64,000 nt of DNA from Hydrogenophaga pseudoflava (GTDB lineage Bacteria > Pseudomonadota > Gammaproteobacteria > Burkholderiales > Burkholderiaceae_C), in assembly GCF_031020795.1 (NCBI RefSeq), contig NZ_JAVHJP010000005.1:316834-380833 (forward strand). The letters are read 5' to 3'. Both the position numbers and the translations under genes were made by a program. How positions within the stretch are numbered: the first letter of the stretch is position 1; the number at the start of each line of letters is the position of its first letter. The notes beneath the pieces were generated by a model. The model worked only from the letters and a program-made list of their open reading frames with translations, searched no databases and had not been told where the DNA came from. Positions 35,167 to 43,446 of the stretch are shown piece after piece.

Positions 35167-36036
35167 ATGTACTCCAACAAGCTCTTCACCCCGCTGCGCT
35201 ACCCTGGCGGAAAGGCACGGTTTGCACCGCTGATCGCCGACGTCCTCTACAGCAACGATTTGGCTGGTGGTCACTATCTTGAGCCCTATGCAGGCGGGGC
35301 TGGCGTCGCCCTCGTGCTGCTACTGGACGGCGTCGTCGGACACATCCACATCAACGATGCTGACCCAGCAATCGCCGTCTTTTGGCGCGCGGTTGTGCAG
35401 GAGACCTCTGAGCTAATAGAGCTGGTTGCAAGCGAACCAGTGACTATGGACGCATGGCATTACTGGCGCGCCATCATGCTTGGCGAATCTGAGGGCACAC
35501 AGCTTCAGCGTGGCTTCGCGACGCTCTTCATGAATCGGACGAACCGCTCGGGGATCCTCAAAGGTGGGGTCATCGGCGGCAAGACACAAAGTGGTACCTA
35601 CAAACTGGATGCTAGGTTCATGCGCGATGAGCTTTGCCGGCGCCTTGAGCGCATCGGACGGCATGCGAGTGCAATCAGCGTCTATGAAGAGGACGCCCAC
35701 AAGCTGTTGCTGCGGTGCCATCAGTTCCTTCCCGGAAAGTCACTGATCTATCTTGACCCGCCCTATTACGTGAAGGGCGCAGGCCTTTATCGCAACTTCT
35801 ACAAGCACGATGACCACGCGCGCATCGCGCGCCTACTTGGCAGCAGCCGGTTTCGACGCCCGTGGATCGTTTCCTACGACAACGCCGAGGAAATTCGCGC
35901 GATGTACAGCTACGCGCATTCGTTCACGTATGGACTTCACTACACCGCTCAGCAGCGCTACACCGGGTCGGAAGTCATGTTCTTCAGTGACCGGCTGACA
36001 CCGCCAGAACAGGCTCGAGAGCGAGAGGCCGCGTGA
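35167..36036 (+). CDS. D12-class (Dam-like) DNA N6-adenine methyltransferase
   Basis: The protein has 289 residues. Motif I PLRYPGGKAR, the AdoMet-binding EPYAGGAGVAL, NDADPAIAVFW and the catalytic DPPYY (LIYLDPPYYVKG) mark the MethyltransfD12 family, which methylates adenine, often in GATC. It follows the AAA-TOPRIM gene by 44 bases and shares its less GC-rich composition. A role as the self-protection or modification partner of the ATPase is plausible. A solitary prophage-type methylase is the alternative. Confidence 0.85.
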   Translation: MYSNKLFTPLRYPGGKARFAPLIADVLYSNDLAGGHYLEPYAGGAGVALVLLLDGVVGHIHINDADPAIAVFWRAVVQETSELIELVASEPVTMDAWHYWRAIMLGESEGTQLQRGFATLFMNRTNRSGILKGGVIGGKTQSGTYKLDARFMRDELCRRLERIGRHASAISVYEEDAHKLLLRCHQFLPGKSLIYLDPPYYVKGAGLYRNFYKHDDHARIARLLGSSRFRRPWIVSYDNAEEIRAMYSYAHSFTYGLHYTAQQRYTGSEVMFFSDRLTPPEQAREREAA

Positions 36037-36193
36037 CTCTTTTTCCCGCGCTGCGACTGCTTATGAACTCGAGCCGTTGCTGATCGACTCGTATCGCAAT
36101 ACTTGGCGCGATGGGCAGTTCTGCCAAGGCAGGTGCTCTGGGTCGAAAGCAACTGTTCACATACCAAGATAAGGTCTCGAAACCTTCAATTCC

Positions 36194-36400
36194 TCACCAA
36201 CCTCCCCGGACCAAGCTCCGCCCCACCCGCTCACTCGCCCGGCGCAGCCGCTCCTTGAGCACAGGCGGCTCAAGCACATCAAACTCCACGTCCAGCGCCA
36301 TGAGCCAGTAGACCAGCGAGTCAAGCTGGCCCGTGCCGCAGAGCATGAGGCAGTGCGTGTCGTCAATCGCCTCCAACGTGGCGCGGCTTGGTTGTGCCAT
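36194..36400 (-). pseudogene. truncated duplicate of the WYL regulator C-terminus
   Basis: The frame encodes 68 residues (ATG at 36400) that match the last part of the regulator at 38906-39877: TLEAxDDxHCLMLCGTGQL followed by DSLVYWLMALDVEFDVLEPP and LKERLRRASERVGRSL. The DNA of 36219-36400 is roughly 90% identical by eye to 38936-39123. The HTH and WYL body are missing. It is a partial gene duplication, not a working regulator. The rest of the 448-base gap 36037-36484 shows no gene. Confidence 0.8.
36219..36400 (+). repeat. direct repeat, left copy (about 185 bp)
   Basis: This segment repeats 38936-39123 in the same orientation with scattered substitutions. The repeats bracket a 2.5-kb block of small orphan genes and lie at the right edge of the AAA/Dam module. 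This looks like a duplication of the target gene's 3' end during insertion of foreign DNA. Confidence 0.75.
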
Positions 36401-36484
36401 AGCGTTCCCTCTGTATTCGGCGCACTGAGTCTGCAAACGTCGTGATGCGATACAACCGCGGTTTCGAACGCATGTGGGGGCGCG

Positions 36485-36880
36485 ATGAGCAGCTACGCTG
36501 AAAAATCGGGGCGGCAGCCGGACTTTAGGCTTTCGTACAAGCGACTGCCTGCGCAGCAACGCCTGTTTCAACACATGCGCAGCAATGTGTCTTGGGCGGC
36601 TGATGACGACCCCACCCGGCAGTGGTCCATCTGGCCGGAGTTTGAATCACCGAATCGCGAACCCATCGGCGAGGGAGTCGAGCCTTGCGAACATGGAACA
36701 GCCACCATGTGGGTCCTGTTCGATGAGCCAGACTACAGATCCCAGCTGCGGCAGTGGTTGCGGACGGGCCAGGAAGGGTTCTTCATGGCGGGTAGCGAAA
36801 AGATCGCGCATTTCACCGTCTTGGAATTGCTCTGCCGCGAAGCAGATGCCCAAGCCAACGCTTCTGTGAAACACCTATGA
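36485..36880 (+). CDS. conserved hypothetical protein (131 aa)
   Basis: The protein has 131 residues, with no signal peptide. FRLSYKRLPAQQRLFQHMRS, WSIWPEF and GTATMWVLF resemble an uncharacterised family I recall in many Burkholderiales and Xanthomonadales genomes, often near accessory islands. No function is known. Its stop overlaps the following lipoprotein gene by four bases. Confidence 0.65.
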   Translation: MSSYAEKSGRQPDFRLSYKRLPAQQRLFQHMRSNVSWAADDDPTRQWSIWPEFESPNREPIGEGVEPCEHGTATMWVLFDEPDYRSQLRQWLRTGQEGFFMAGSEKIAHFTVLELLCREADAQANASVKHL

Positions 36881-37443
36881 ATCCCGTCTTCGCTGTCCTC
36901 GTTCTTTTCACCCTGAGTGCATGCACAGATGGTGGTGGGTATCTTGTCGAGGCAAAGGCTCCTCCCGCAGCCGCAATGGCAGCGGAGTCGCCCGATGGGC
37001 AGAAGCTGGTGCTTCCGCTCGAAGTGGACCAGCAGGCCGCTGAAGCCTTTGTTCGACTCGGGTTCGGTCTGAACGAAGGGCAGCGCTTCCAAGCCACAGC
37101 GTTTCTGACGCCTTTCCTGCGAACAACCCAAGCTGCGCCGCTGATCAGGTTGGTGAAGGAATACAACGAGTTCAACGGTGAGCGGGTCGCCGCAGCGGTT
37201 GAGAAGCTGCGAGGCCGGATATCGGGTTTGGAATTCGGCCGCGAGGGTTCGCCTGTCCTCTACATCGAGCTGCCCCATTGGACTCATCAGCGTGATGAGG
37301 CTGAGACCAATGTTCAAGGCACCAGGATCACCGACGCCGAGAACGACAGGCTCGTCGAGGAACTGCGTCAGGTGTTTGTCGGTGAGTTGAGGGCGGATGA
37401 GTTTGGTGTGGATGGACGCAAGGTTCGCGTGTGGTGGGACTGA
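36877..37443 (+). CDS. putative lipoprotein (188 aa)
   Basis: The protein has 188 residues. The N-terminus VLVLFTLSAC is a lipobox with the modified cysteine at residue 16. The mature part is mixed and acidic, without recognised domains. ATGA overlap couples it to the 36485 gene. It is probably anchored in the envelope. It lies inside the block bracketed by the WYL-fragment repeats. Confidence 0.6.
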   Translation: MNPVFAVLVLFTLSACTDGGGYLVEAKAPPAAAMAAESPDGQKLVLPLEVDQQAAEAFVRLGFGLNEGQRFQATAFLTPFLRTTQAAPLIRLVKEYNEFNGERVAAAVEKLRGRISGLEFGREGSPVLYIELPHWTHQRDEAETNVQGTRITDAENDRLVEELRQVFVGELRADEFGVDGRKVRVWWD

Positions 37444-37459
37444 TGGCGACACATTGGCC
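37441..37459 (+). repeat. 19-base repeat, copy 1
   Basis: TGATGGCGACACATTGGCC begins at the stop codon of the lipoprotein gene. Copy 2, TGATGGCGACACGTTGGCC at 38385-38403, differs at one base and also lies just after a gene. The repeats may mark duplicated gene-end modules in this accessory block. Confidence 0.5.
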
Positions 37460-37461
37460 GT

Positions 37462-37584
37462 ATGGAGCATGCCTTGATGCTGAGTCTTGAAAGTTCTCGT
37501 TGGTCCGCGCTTGAACATGCCTACGGCCACGCTTCCGACATTCCGCCGCTGCTTCGCCAGCTTCAGGACCTGCCCGTGTCTTAA
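37462..37584 (+). pseudogene. truncated N-terminal fragment of a hypothetical (immunity-like) protein
   Basis: The frame encodes 40 residues and then stops. LMLSLESSRWSALEHAYG followed by ASDIPPLLRQLQDLP resembles the N-terminal signature of a family of larger uncharacterised proteins from polymorphic-toxin or immunity neighbourhoods, as far as I recall. It is most likely a remnant cut off by recombination. Confidence 0.5.
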
Positions 37585-37630
37585 GGGCAGTCTGAGCCGT
37601 GGTTAGCTCTTCCATTGCGAGGCTCTGAAC

Positions 37631-37930
37631 ATGGAACTCCTTGAACCGTGGCATGTACCTCAACGTGCGGACCTGCTTGAACGGCAACTTGCAACTGAGC
37701 TTCCTCGTGGACATGCGCTATTTGGCGTTCCTGTTCGAGCCGTCGCGCAGCGACAGGACTGTGACGATGTCTTGTTCGAACTGCTAGACGGGTCAGACCG
37801 AGTCGCCGTCGTTCACCTCACCTACTCCATGAACTTTGATCCCGCCTGGCCGTTCACGACGGTCTTTAACGGGCTGTCTGCGTGGACGGAGAGTCGCATG
37901 CTCAAAGACCATCTCGACTTCAATACATAA
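37631..37930 (+). CDS. small hypothetical protein (99 aa)
   Basis: The protein has 99 residues starting MELLEPWHVP. The C-terminal half VAVVHLTYS and DPAWPFTTVFNGLSAWTESR is like uncharacterised small proteins seen across bacteria. No catalytic motif or signal peptide is visible. It lies in the island between the WYL repeats. Confidence 0.6.
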   Translation: MELLEPWHVPQRADLLERQLATELPRGHALFGVPVRAVAQRQDCDDVLFELLDGSDRVAVVHLTYSMNFDPAWPFTTVFNGLSAWTESRMLKDHLDFNT

Positions 37931-37991
37931 ATTGATGTCGTGCGGACTCCCCCAAAGGCGAGCCGCTCCCTTCAAACGAGAGAACACACAC

Positions 37992-38375
37992 ATGAGCTAC
38001 GTCGTTGTGTACGACCTTCCTGAGTTCGATACCGGGCAATACGAAGGCTTTGAGTTCGTCATGGACGAGGGGGACGCGTCATTGCGGATTCGAGTAGCGG
38101 AGCTGGGCGTGATCACCATCACTTTCTGCCGCGTGCGGTGGCATCAGTTCACTGCGGCTCCCAATTGCACTGCGGAGCTTGTCGAAGGTGCTTACTTCCG
38201 CCTTGTGGATGTCGCCTCACCAGCGCTCCAGGCGTTCCTCGCCGCAGACCGCTCAACGCTCAAGGCATATTCCGGGCTGCACCACTTTCGGATCTTTCTT
38301 GACGAATCAGGTTGTCATGAACTCTTTGCGGAGTCCTTCAATGTGGTCAAACCTGCGGCTCAAATTCAGTGTTGA
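37992..38375 (+). CDS. hypothetical protein (127 aa)
   Basis: The protein has 127 residues with no signal peptide. It has alternating beta-prone stretches (YVVVYDLPEFDTGQYEG, RIRVAELGVITITFCRVRW) and a C-terminus with LKAYSGLHHFRIFLDESGCH. No family is recognised. Codon use is less GC-biased than the core genome. Confidence 0.58.
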   Translation: MSYVVVYDLPEFDTGQYEGFEFVMDEGDASLRIRVAELGVITITFCRVRWHQFTAAPNCTAELVEGAYFRLVDVASPALQAFLAADRSTLKAYSGLHHFRIFLDESGCHELFAESFNVVKPAAQIQC

Positions 38376-38384
38376 GCATCTGAC

Positions 38385-38403
38385 TGATGGCGACACGTTG
38401 GCC
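38385..38403 (+). repeat. 19-base repeat, copy 2
   Basis: TGATGGCGACACGTTGGCC matches 37441-37459 at 18 of 19 bases. It lies nine bases after the stop of the 37992 gene. Confidence 0.5.
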
Positions 38404-38491
38404 ACGTGAAGGATGCGTCCGGCAAGGCCCATGACCAGTGATACTCAGCAGCCCTTCTGTCACCTTGCCAGACCGACTCGCTGAGCTCCCT

Positions 38492-38884
38492 ATGCACGAC
38501 CGCGACACCCTTTCCCAAACCGATCAACTTTCGACCCTTCACAAACCGCGCGGACGTCGAGTTCGTATCGCGCTGTACGTTGGTCTCTGCCTGGTGGCCT
38601 CCCTGGTTCCGCTGTTCCTGGAAAGCGCACGAGCCCCACACGGTGATAGCGGCGTCGCTGAGATGCTCGGCGCGATCGGTGGTTTGCTGGCGCTGGCGGT
38701 CCTCACGTTTCCTGCTGGTGTTGTGGCTGTTCCTCTTTGGTGGCTGCTGGTATGGAATGGCATTGCCACGCCGTCTGAGGGCGTTGCCGCGGTGATGCCC
38801 GTATTCACCGTCGCCGGCTACCTGCAGTGGTTCGTGTTGGTTCCCAAGTTGGCGCGCCGCGGGTCGAAAGCGGCTTCTCGTTAA
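38492..38884 (+). CDS. small membrane protein (about 130 aa)
   Basis: The protein has 130 residues with about three hydrophobic helices (IALYVGLCLVASLVPLFL, IGGLLALAVLTFPAGVVAVP, VMPVFTVAGYLQWFVLV). The N-terminal start is uncertain: a GTG at 38438 adds 18 residues, and neither has a clear ribosome-binding site. Function unknown. Confidence 0.5.
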   Translation: MHDRDTLSQTDQLSTLHKPRGRRVRIALYVGLCLVASLVPLFLESARAPHGDSGVAEMLGAIGGLLALAVLTFPAGVVAVPLWWLLVWNGIATPSEGVAAVMPVFTVAGYLQWFVLVPKLARRGSKAASR

Positions 38885-38905
38885 GGGTGGAGTTCAGGTC
38901 GCCGG

Positions 38906-39877
38906 TCATTGCCCCCCACCCCGCGCCAGACTCCTCCCCACCCGCTCACTCGCCCGGCGCAGCCGCTCCTTCAGCGCGGGCGGCTCCAGCACATCAAACT
39001 CCACGTCCAGCGCCATGAGCCAGTACACCAGCGAGTCCAGCTGGCCCGTGCCGCAGAGCATGAGGCAGTGCGCGTCGTCCATCGCTTCCAGCGTGGCGGC
39101 GGATGGGGGAATGGTTTTCGCCATCACCTCGCGAGGCTGGTGCAGCACCACGCGCGCCTGTTCGCCCTGCTGGTGCACGCCGGCCATGGCCCCGGTGACG
39201 TAGGCGCGCAGGTCGCCCGCGGGCGGCGGGCGTGGCGCGAAGTGCGCGCCGGTGCGGGGTGTGCCCTGCACGCGGTCGATGCGGAAGGTGCGCCAGTCGT
39301 CGCGCGCCGGGTCCCAGGCCACCAGGTACCAGTGGTGGCCGGTGTGCACCAGCCCGTGCGGCTGCACCTGGCGCAGGCTGGCCTGGCCGCGCAGGTCGCG
39401 GTAGCTGAAGCCCACCTGCAGCTGGTCGCGGCAGGCCGTGGCCAGGGTGGCCAGCACGCTGGCGTCGATGGTGGGCCCCATGCGCTGCACCGGCACGATG
39501 GCCGAGCGCAGCGCGCCCGTGCGGCGTCGCAGGCGGGTGGGCATCACCTGTTCCAGCTTCACCAGCGCGCGCAGCGAGCTTTCCTCCACACCGCTCACGG
39601 TGCCGGCCGCGGCGATCTGCAGGGCAATGGCCACCGCCAGCGCCTCTTCGTCGTCCAGCAGCAGCGGCGGCAGCGATTGCCCCGCGCGAAACGCGTAGCC
39701 GCCCGCCACGCCGCTGCTGGCATGGATGGGGTAGCCGAGCTGGCGCAGCCGGTCGATGTCGCGCCGCAGCGTGCGCGGGTGCACCGCGAGCCGATCGGCC
39801 AGCTCGGGGCCGGCCCAGTGGCTGCGGGTCTGCAGCAGCGAGAGGACGCGCAGCAGGCGCGAGGACGATGACAGCAT
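38906..39877 (-). CDS. WYL-domain transcriptional regulator (HTH_11 + WYL, YafY-like)
   Basis: The protein has 323 residues. An N-terminal HTH_11 (LLRVLSLLQTRSHW, LAVHPRTLRRDIDRLRQLG) is followed by a WYL domain (about 140-215, HTGHHWYLVAWDPARDDWRTF) and a C-terminal WCX-like extension. It is divergent from a glutathione S-transferase gene across 113 bases, so it probably regulates that gene and itself. The DNA encoding its C-terminus is duplicated at 36219-36400. Confidence 0.88.
   Translation of the reverse strand: MLSSSSRLLRVLSLLQTRSHWAGPELADRLAVHPRTLRRDIDRLRQLGYPIHASSGVAGGYAFRAGQSLPPLLLDDEEALAVAIALQIAAAGTVSGVEESSLRALVKLEQVMPTRLRRRTGALRSAIVPVQRMGPTIDASVLATLATACRDQLQVGFSYRDLRGQASLRQVQPHGLVHTGHHWYLVAWDPARDDWRTFRIDRVQGTPRTGAHFAPRPPPAGDLRAYVTGAMAGVHQQGEQARVVLHQPREVMAKTIPPSAATLEAMDDAHCLMLCGTGQLDSLVYWLMALDVEFDVLEPPALKERLRRASERVGRSLARGGGQ
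38936..39123 (+). repeat. direct repeat, right copy (3' end of the WYL gene)
   Basis: This is the intact-gene copy of the repeat described at 36219-36400. The two copies run in the same direction about 2.7 kb apart. Confidence 0.75.
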
Positions 39878-39990
39878 GGCCGCACTCTAGCGTTTATTGA
39901 GGGCCGGAACTGTCCGCAATGGGCGCGACATTGCAGCCACGGGTTCGGCGCGGTGTCGGGCCCGCTGTCCACACCTTCAAGGAGCCCACC

Positions 39991-40596
39991 ATGTCCCAGA
40001 TCGTTCTCTACTGGCACCCCATGTCCAGCGCCACCCCGGTCGCCTGCGCCCTCGCCGAACTCGGCGTGCCGCACGAGCGCGTCAAGATCGACATCACCAC
40101 CGGCGAGCAGCGCCGGCCCGACTACCTGGCCCTCAACCCCAACGGCCAGGTGCCCACGCTGACGGTGGACGGCGCGCCGATGTTCGAGGCGCTGGCCATC
40201 GAGCTGTGGCTGGGCCACACCTATGGCGTGAAGAGCGGCCTGTGGCCGGCCGGCGGCACGCCGGAACACCTGCAGGCCATGTCGTGGAGCACCTGGTCCT
40301 ACGTGACCTACGGCGCGCAGCTGGTGCGCCTGCAGGCCGCGAAAAACTTGGGCACACCCGACGACGCGCACGGCACAGCGGCGCACAAGGCCCTGGACGA
40401 ACTGCTCACCGTGCTCGACGGGCACCTGAGCGAGAAGCCCTGGCTGCTGGGCGACGCGTACACGCTGGCCGACCTGATCGTGGCGTCGGTGATCGGCTAC
40501 AGCGTCTACCTGGGGGCACCGGTAGACAAGCACCCGACCACGAACGCCTGGCTGCAGAAGGTGCAGGCGCGGCCGGCGATGCAGATCGACGCCTGA
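39991..40596 (+). CDS. glutathione S-transferase
   Basis: The protein has 201 residues. A thioredoxin-fold N-terminal domain (LYWHPMSSATPVACALAELG, NPNGQVPTL with the cis-proline, and the glutathione-contact EALAIELWL) is followed by an all-helical C-terminal domain (LLGDAYTLADLIVAS N-capping box). AAGGAG lies upstream of the ATG. The divergent WYL regulator suggests inducible detoxification. The class cannot be fixed. Confidence 0.88.
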   Translation: MSQIVLYWHPMSSATPVACALAELGVPHERVKIDITTGEQRRPDYLALNPNGQVPTLTVDGAPMFEALAIELWLGHTYGVKSGLWPAGGTPEHLQAMSWSTWSYVTYGAQLVRLQAAKNLGTPDDAHGTAAHKALDELLTVLDGHLSEKPWLLGDAYTLADLIVASVIGYSVYLGAPVDKHPTTNAWLQKVQARPAMQIDA

Positions 40597-40608
40597 CCGA
40601 ACAGCCGC

Positions 40609-40977
40609 TCAAGGCTTCACTTCAACCACCGCTTCGAAGCCGCCGAAGATCATGCGTTTGCCGTCGAAGGGCATGGGCGGGTTGTCGGGGTTGGTCGGGT
40701 CCATGCGCGGGTCCTCCAGCATCTTTTTCATGCCGGCGTCGCGCGTGGCCTTGTCCGGCCATTCGACCCACGAAAACGCCACCGTCTCCTCGGCCGTGGC
40801 CTGGACGGCACGGCGGAAGTCGGTGACCTTGCCGTCGGGGACGTCGTCGCCCCAGGCCTCGAGCACGCGGATCGCGCCCAGTTCGATGAACAGAGAATCG
40901 AAATGCCGCGCGTGTTCGATGAACTGCTGCTTGCTGGCCGTGGGAACCGCGATGACGAAACCATCGATGTAGGACAT
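40609..40977 (-). CDS. DUF1428 (YbaA-like) protein
   Basis: The protein has 122 residues starting at MSYIDGFVIAVPT, with GGAG ten bases upstream. FRRAVQATAEETVAFSWVEW and MPFDGKRMIFGGFE are typical of the small ferredoxin-like-fold DUF1428 family, related to dimeric alpha-beta barrel proteins. No reaction is known. It is convergent with the GST gene. The following gap 40978-41220 holds no supported gene. Confidence 0.85.
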   Translation of the reverse strand: MSYIDGFVIAVPTASKQQFIEHARHFDSLFIELGAIRVLEAWGDDVPDGKVTDFRRAVQATAEETVAFSWVEWPDKATRDAGMKKMLEDPRMDPTNPDNPPMPFDGKRMIFGGFEAVVEVKP

Positions 40978-41220
40978 GTCTTCACTCCGGTGGGGTTGAG
41001 GGCGTGACGCCAAGCTGGAAGGCGCCCCGTATGCCGACGACGAACGACAGGGTGCCGAATCGACATGGCCTGCCGCGAACGGGTCGCGGAGCCCTCATCC
41101 TGGACCCCTTGGCCCGGCTTGTCACGCTGAAGCCACCGGCGCTGCAGAGCATGAGGCGGTAGTGTCGTCCTGCCGTTTTCACTAGGTCGGGCGGAGCGGG
41201 TGCGGGGTGAGAATGAAGCG

Positions 41221-42085
41221 ATGAGCACCTCCACCTCCTCCTTCCTCTCCGACGCCGACCGCACCCAGGTCGTTACCTACACCTGGGCCGACGTGGACGG
41301 CCAGCCCACCGGCGTGGTGCAGATCGCCCACGGGCTGGCCGAACACGGCGAACGCTACGACCGCTTTGCCCGGGCCCGGCTTCGTGGTCCACGCGGTCGA
41401 CCACCGCGGGCATGGGCGCACCGCCAACGGGCAACTGGGCGACTTCGGTGCGGCCGGCTTCACTGGCCTGATCGCCGACGTGGCCCAGTTCGGCGCCCTG
41501 CTCCGCGCGCAGCACGGCGGCCTGCCGGTGTTCCTGTTCGGGCATTCGATGGGCTCGTTCGCCGCGCAGGCGGCCCTGCTCGATCACTCCGCCACCTGGT
41601 CGGGCGTGGTGCTGTCCGGATCGACGGCGCTGGACGCGTTTGCCGCGGCCATGGCCAACGCGCCCGCGGACGCACCCGCCGGGCTCGAGGCCTTCAACGC
41701 CGGCTTCGAGCACCGCACGGGCTACGAATGGCTGTCCCGCGACCCCGCCGAAGTGGACGCCTACGTGGCGAACCCCTGGTGCGGCTGGGACGTGCCGGCC
41801 GATGTGATCCCTGCCCTGTTCGAGCCCGCGCCCCGCGTGGCCGACCCGGCGCGACTGGCCGGCATCCGCCGCGACCTGCCGGTGCTGATCGCGTCCGGCG
41901 ACGCCGACCCGCTGGCCGGCGGAGGCGCACTGATCCAGCTGCTGGGCCAGCGCTACCGCGAGGCCGGCCTGAGCGACGTGACGGTGAAGCTGTACCCGGG
42001 CGGCCGTCACGAGATCCTGAACGAGACCAACCGCGACGAGGTGACCGCCGACATCGTGGCCTGGTTGCGCGCGCACGCGGCGTAG
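41221..42085 (+). pseudogene. alpha/beta hydrolase (monoacylglycerol-lipase-like), frameshifted
   Basis: The first 50 or so codons (from ATG 41221) read TYTWADVDG, QIAHGLAEHGERYDRFARA in one frame. From about 41375 the family sequence continues in the next frame (GFVVHAVDHRGHGRT, then the nucleophile elbow LFGHSMGSF, and the final GGRHEILNE with the catalytic histidine). A few residues are missing at the junction, within the GC palindrome GCCCGGGC. Both halves match the Hydrolase_4/lysophospholipase family. It is either a broken gene or a sequence error; the catalytic parts are otherwise intact. Confidence 0.78.
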
Positions 42086-42131
42086 CGGCGGAAGGCCGCG
42101 CACCGGAAGGCGCCGGTCTGGCGCGGGCGCC

Positions 42132-42788
42132 TCAGCGGCCGATACGGGCCAGCGCGTCCGACGCCAGCACCACCACGCCCTGCGCGGTCGGCAGCGTGCG
42201 CACCAGGGCCAGCGCCACCGCACGCGCGTGCACCGGTTGGTAGCGCCCAGGAAACAGCGGCGCCAGCACGCGGGCGATGGGGATGGCGATGCGTTCGCCC
42301 AGGCGCGGTGGCTGTTGCAGGCCGTCGCGCAGGTCGAGCAGCAGCGAAGGCTGGGCCAGCACCAGAGCTTGCAAGTTGAGCGTGCGCAGCGCATCTTCCA
42401 GCTCGCCCTTGACGCGGTTGTAGAACACCGACGACTGCGCGCTGGCGCCGGCCGCGCTGACCAGGCCGATGCGCCGCACGCCCGCGGCCAGGGCGGCGCG
42501 CGCCACCGCAATGTTGGCGTCCAGGTCCACCGCGCGGAAGGCCGCCTGGCTGCCCGCCACCTTGATGGTCGTGCCGAGGGCAAGGTAGAGCTCGTCGGCC
42601 GGCGGCAGCGCGGGCAGGCGCGTGAAGTCCACGCGCAGGGGCCGCAGCTTGGGGTGGTTCAGGGTCAGGTCGCGGCGGGTCAGCGCGTGCACCTGCGCCA
42701 CCGTCGGGTCGGCCAGCAGGGCTTGCAGTATCTGTCCGCCCACCAGTCCGGTGGCGCCGGCGAGCAGCACGGTGCGGGTGGGTTGCAT
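42132..42788 (-). CDS. NAD(P)-binding Rossmann oxidoreductase (HTATIP2/YbjT-like)
   Basis: The protein has 218 residues. The N-terminal glycine motif LAGATGLVGGQIL is the atypical-SDR type. YLALGTTIKVAGSQAAFRAVD and VSAAGASAQSSVFYNRVKGELE (Tyr-x3-Lys) resemble the HTATIP2-like group. The substrate is unknown. It is probably co-transcribed with, or just downstream of, the 42803 gene. Confidence 0.82.
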   Translation of the reverse strand: MQPTRTVLLAGATGLVGGQILQALLADPTVAQVHALTRRDLTLNHPKLRPLRVDFTRLPALPPADELYLALGTTIKVAGSQAAFRAVDLDANIAVARAALAAGVRRIGLVSAAGASAQSSVFYNRVKGELEDALRTLNLQALVLAQPSLLLDLRDGLQQPPRLGERIAIPIARVLAPLFPGRYQPVHARAVALALVRTLPTAQGVVVLASDALARIGR

Positions 42789-42802
42789 GGGTGGGCTCTC
42801 GG

Positions 42803-43291
42803 TTACCAGCGCCAGAGGTAGAAGGCCGCGGTTGCGGCGATGAGTCCGCTCAGGAAAAGGATGCTGGCCCAGCCGGGGCGCAGCAGCAGGCTCTTGTGGG
42901 GGCGCCGGGGGTTGTAGAGCACCGGGACCCGGCCGTGCACGTCGGCACGGACGCGCCGGGGCAGCAGCGCGGCCGTGCCTTTGAGGATGCCCGAGGCGGA
43001 GTATTTCCAGACCGAGATTTCCTGGCCTTCATAGGCCACGCCACCGACCTCGTAGCGGTAGAGCGCCGAAGGAATGTGGTCCTGCAGGTGGCTCTGCAGG
43101 TCGGGCGTGCCCAGCGGACGCACGCCCAGGCGAAGCAGCTGGCCCGTGGTGGTCGGCCAGGCCCGCACGCGCACAACGTGCCAGAGCGATCCGAGAAGCA
43201 CGACCAGCACATAGACGGTCGCCCAGAAATGGAGGCCCTGCAGCTCCTTGCGCAGCGCCAGATCCAGCATGTGTCGAAGGTAATCGGTCAT
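42803..43291 (-). CDS. DUF3592-like membrane protein
   Basis: The protein has 162 residues. A hydrophobic helix near 22-40 (FWATVYVLVVLLGSLWHVV), a soluble middle beta domain (SALYRYEVGGVAYEG, VPVLYNPRRPHKSLL) and a second helix at the C-terminus (WASILFLSGLIAATAAFYLW) match the DUF3592 architecture. Function unknown. It is divergent from the Bug-family gene. Confidence 0.72.
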   Translation of the reverse strand: MTDYLRHMLDLALRKELQGLHFWATVYVLVVLLGSLWHVVRVRAWPTTTGQLLRLGVRPLGTPDLQSHLQDHIPSALYRYEVGGVAYEGQEISVWKYSASGILKGTAALLPRRVRADVHGRVPVLYNPRRPHKSLLLRPGWASILFLSGLIAATAAFYLWRW

Positions 43292-43446
43292 GGCAGAGGA
43301 AGTTCTTCGGAGGCGTCATGGGGGGCTGTTGATGAAGCAGGGGCCATTCTGCGGTGCTGGCGCACGTCTTGCACAGCGGTGTCCAGCCCACGTCCGGCCG
43401 CACTGGCCCGGTGCGTGCCTACCCCACCTGTTCTGGAGAGTCGCCC

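Noticed and set aside
37441-38403. Integron attC sites at the 19-base repeats
   Set aside because: No GTTRRRY/RYYYAAC core pair or integrase gene was seen.
41116-41170. A third remnant of the WYL regulator C-terminus (minus strand, RLMLCSAGG)
   Set aside because: The match to CLMLCGTGQ covers only a few residues and about 30 bases; too short to separate from chance.
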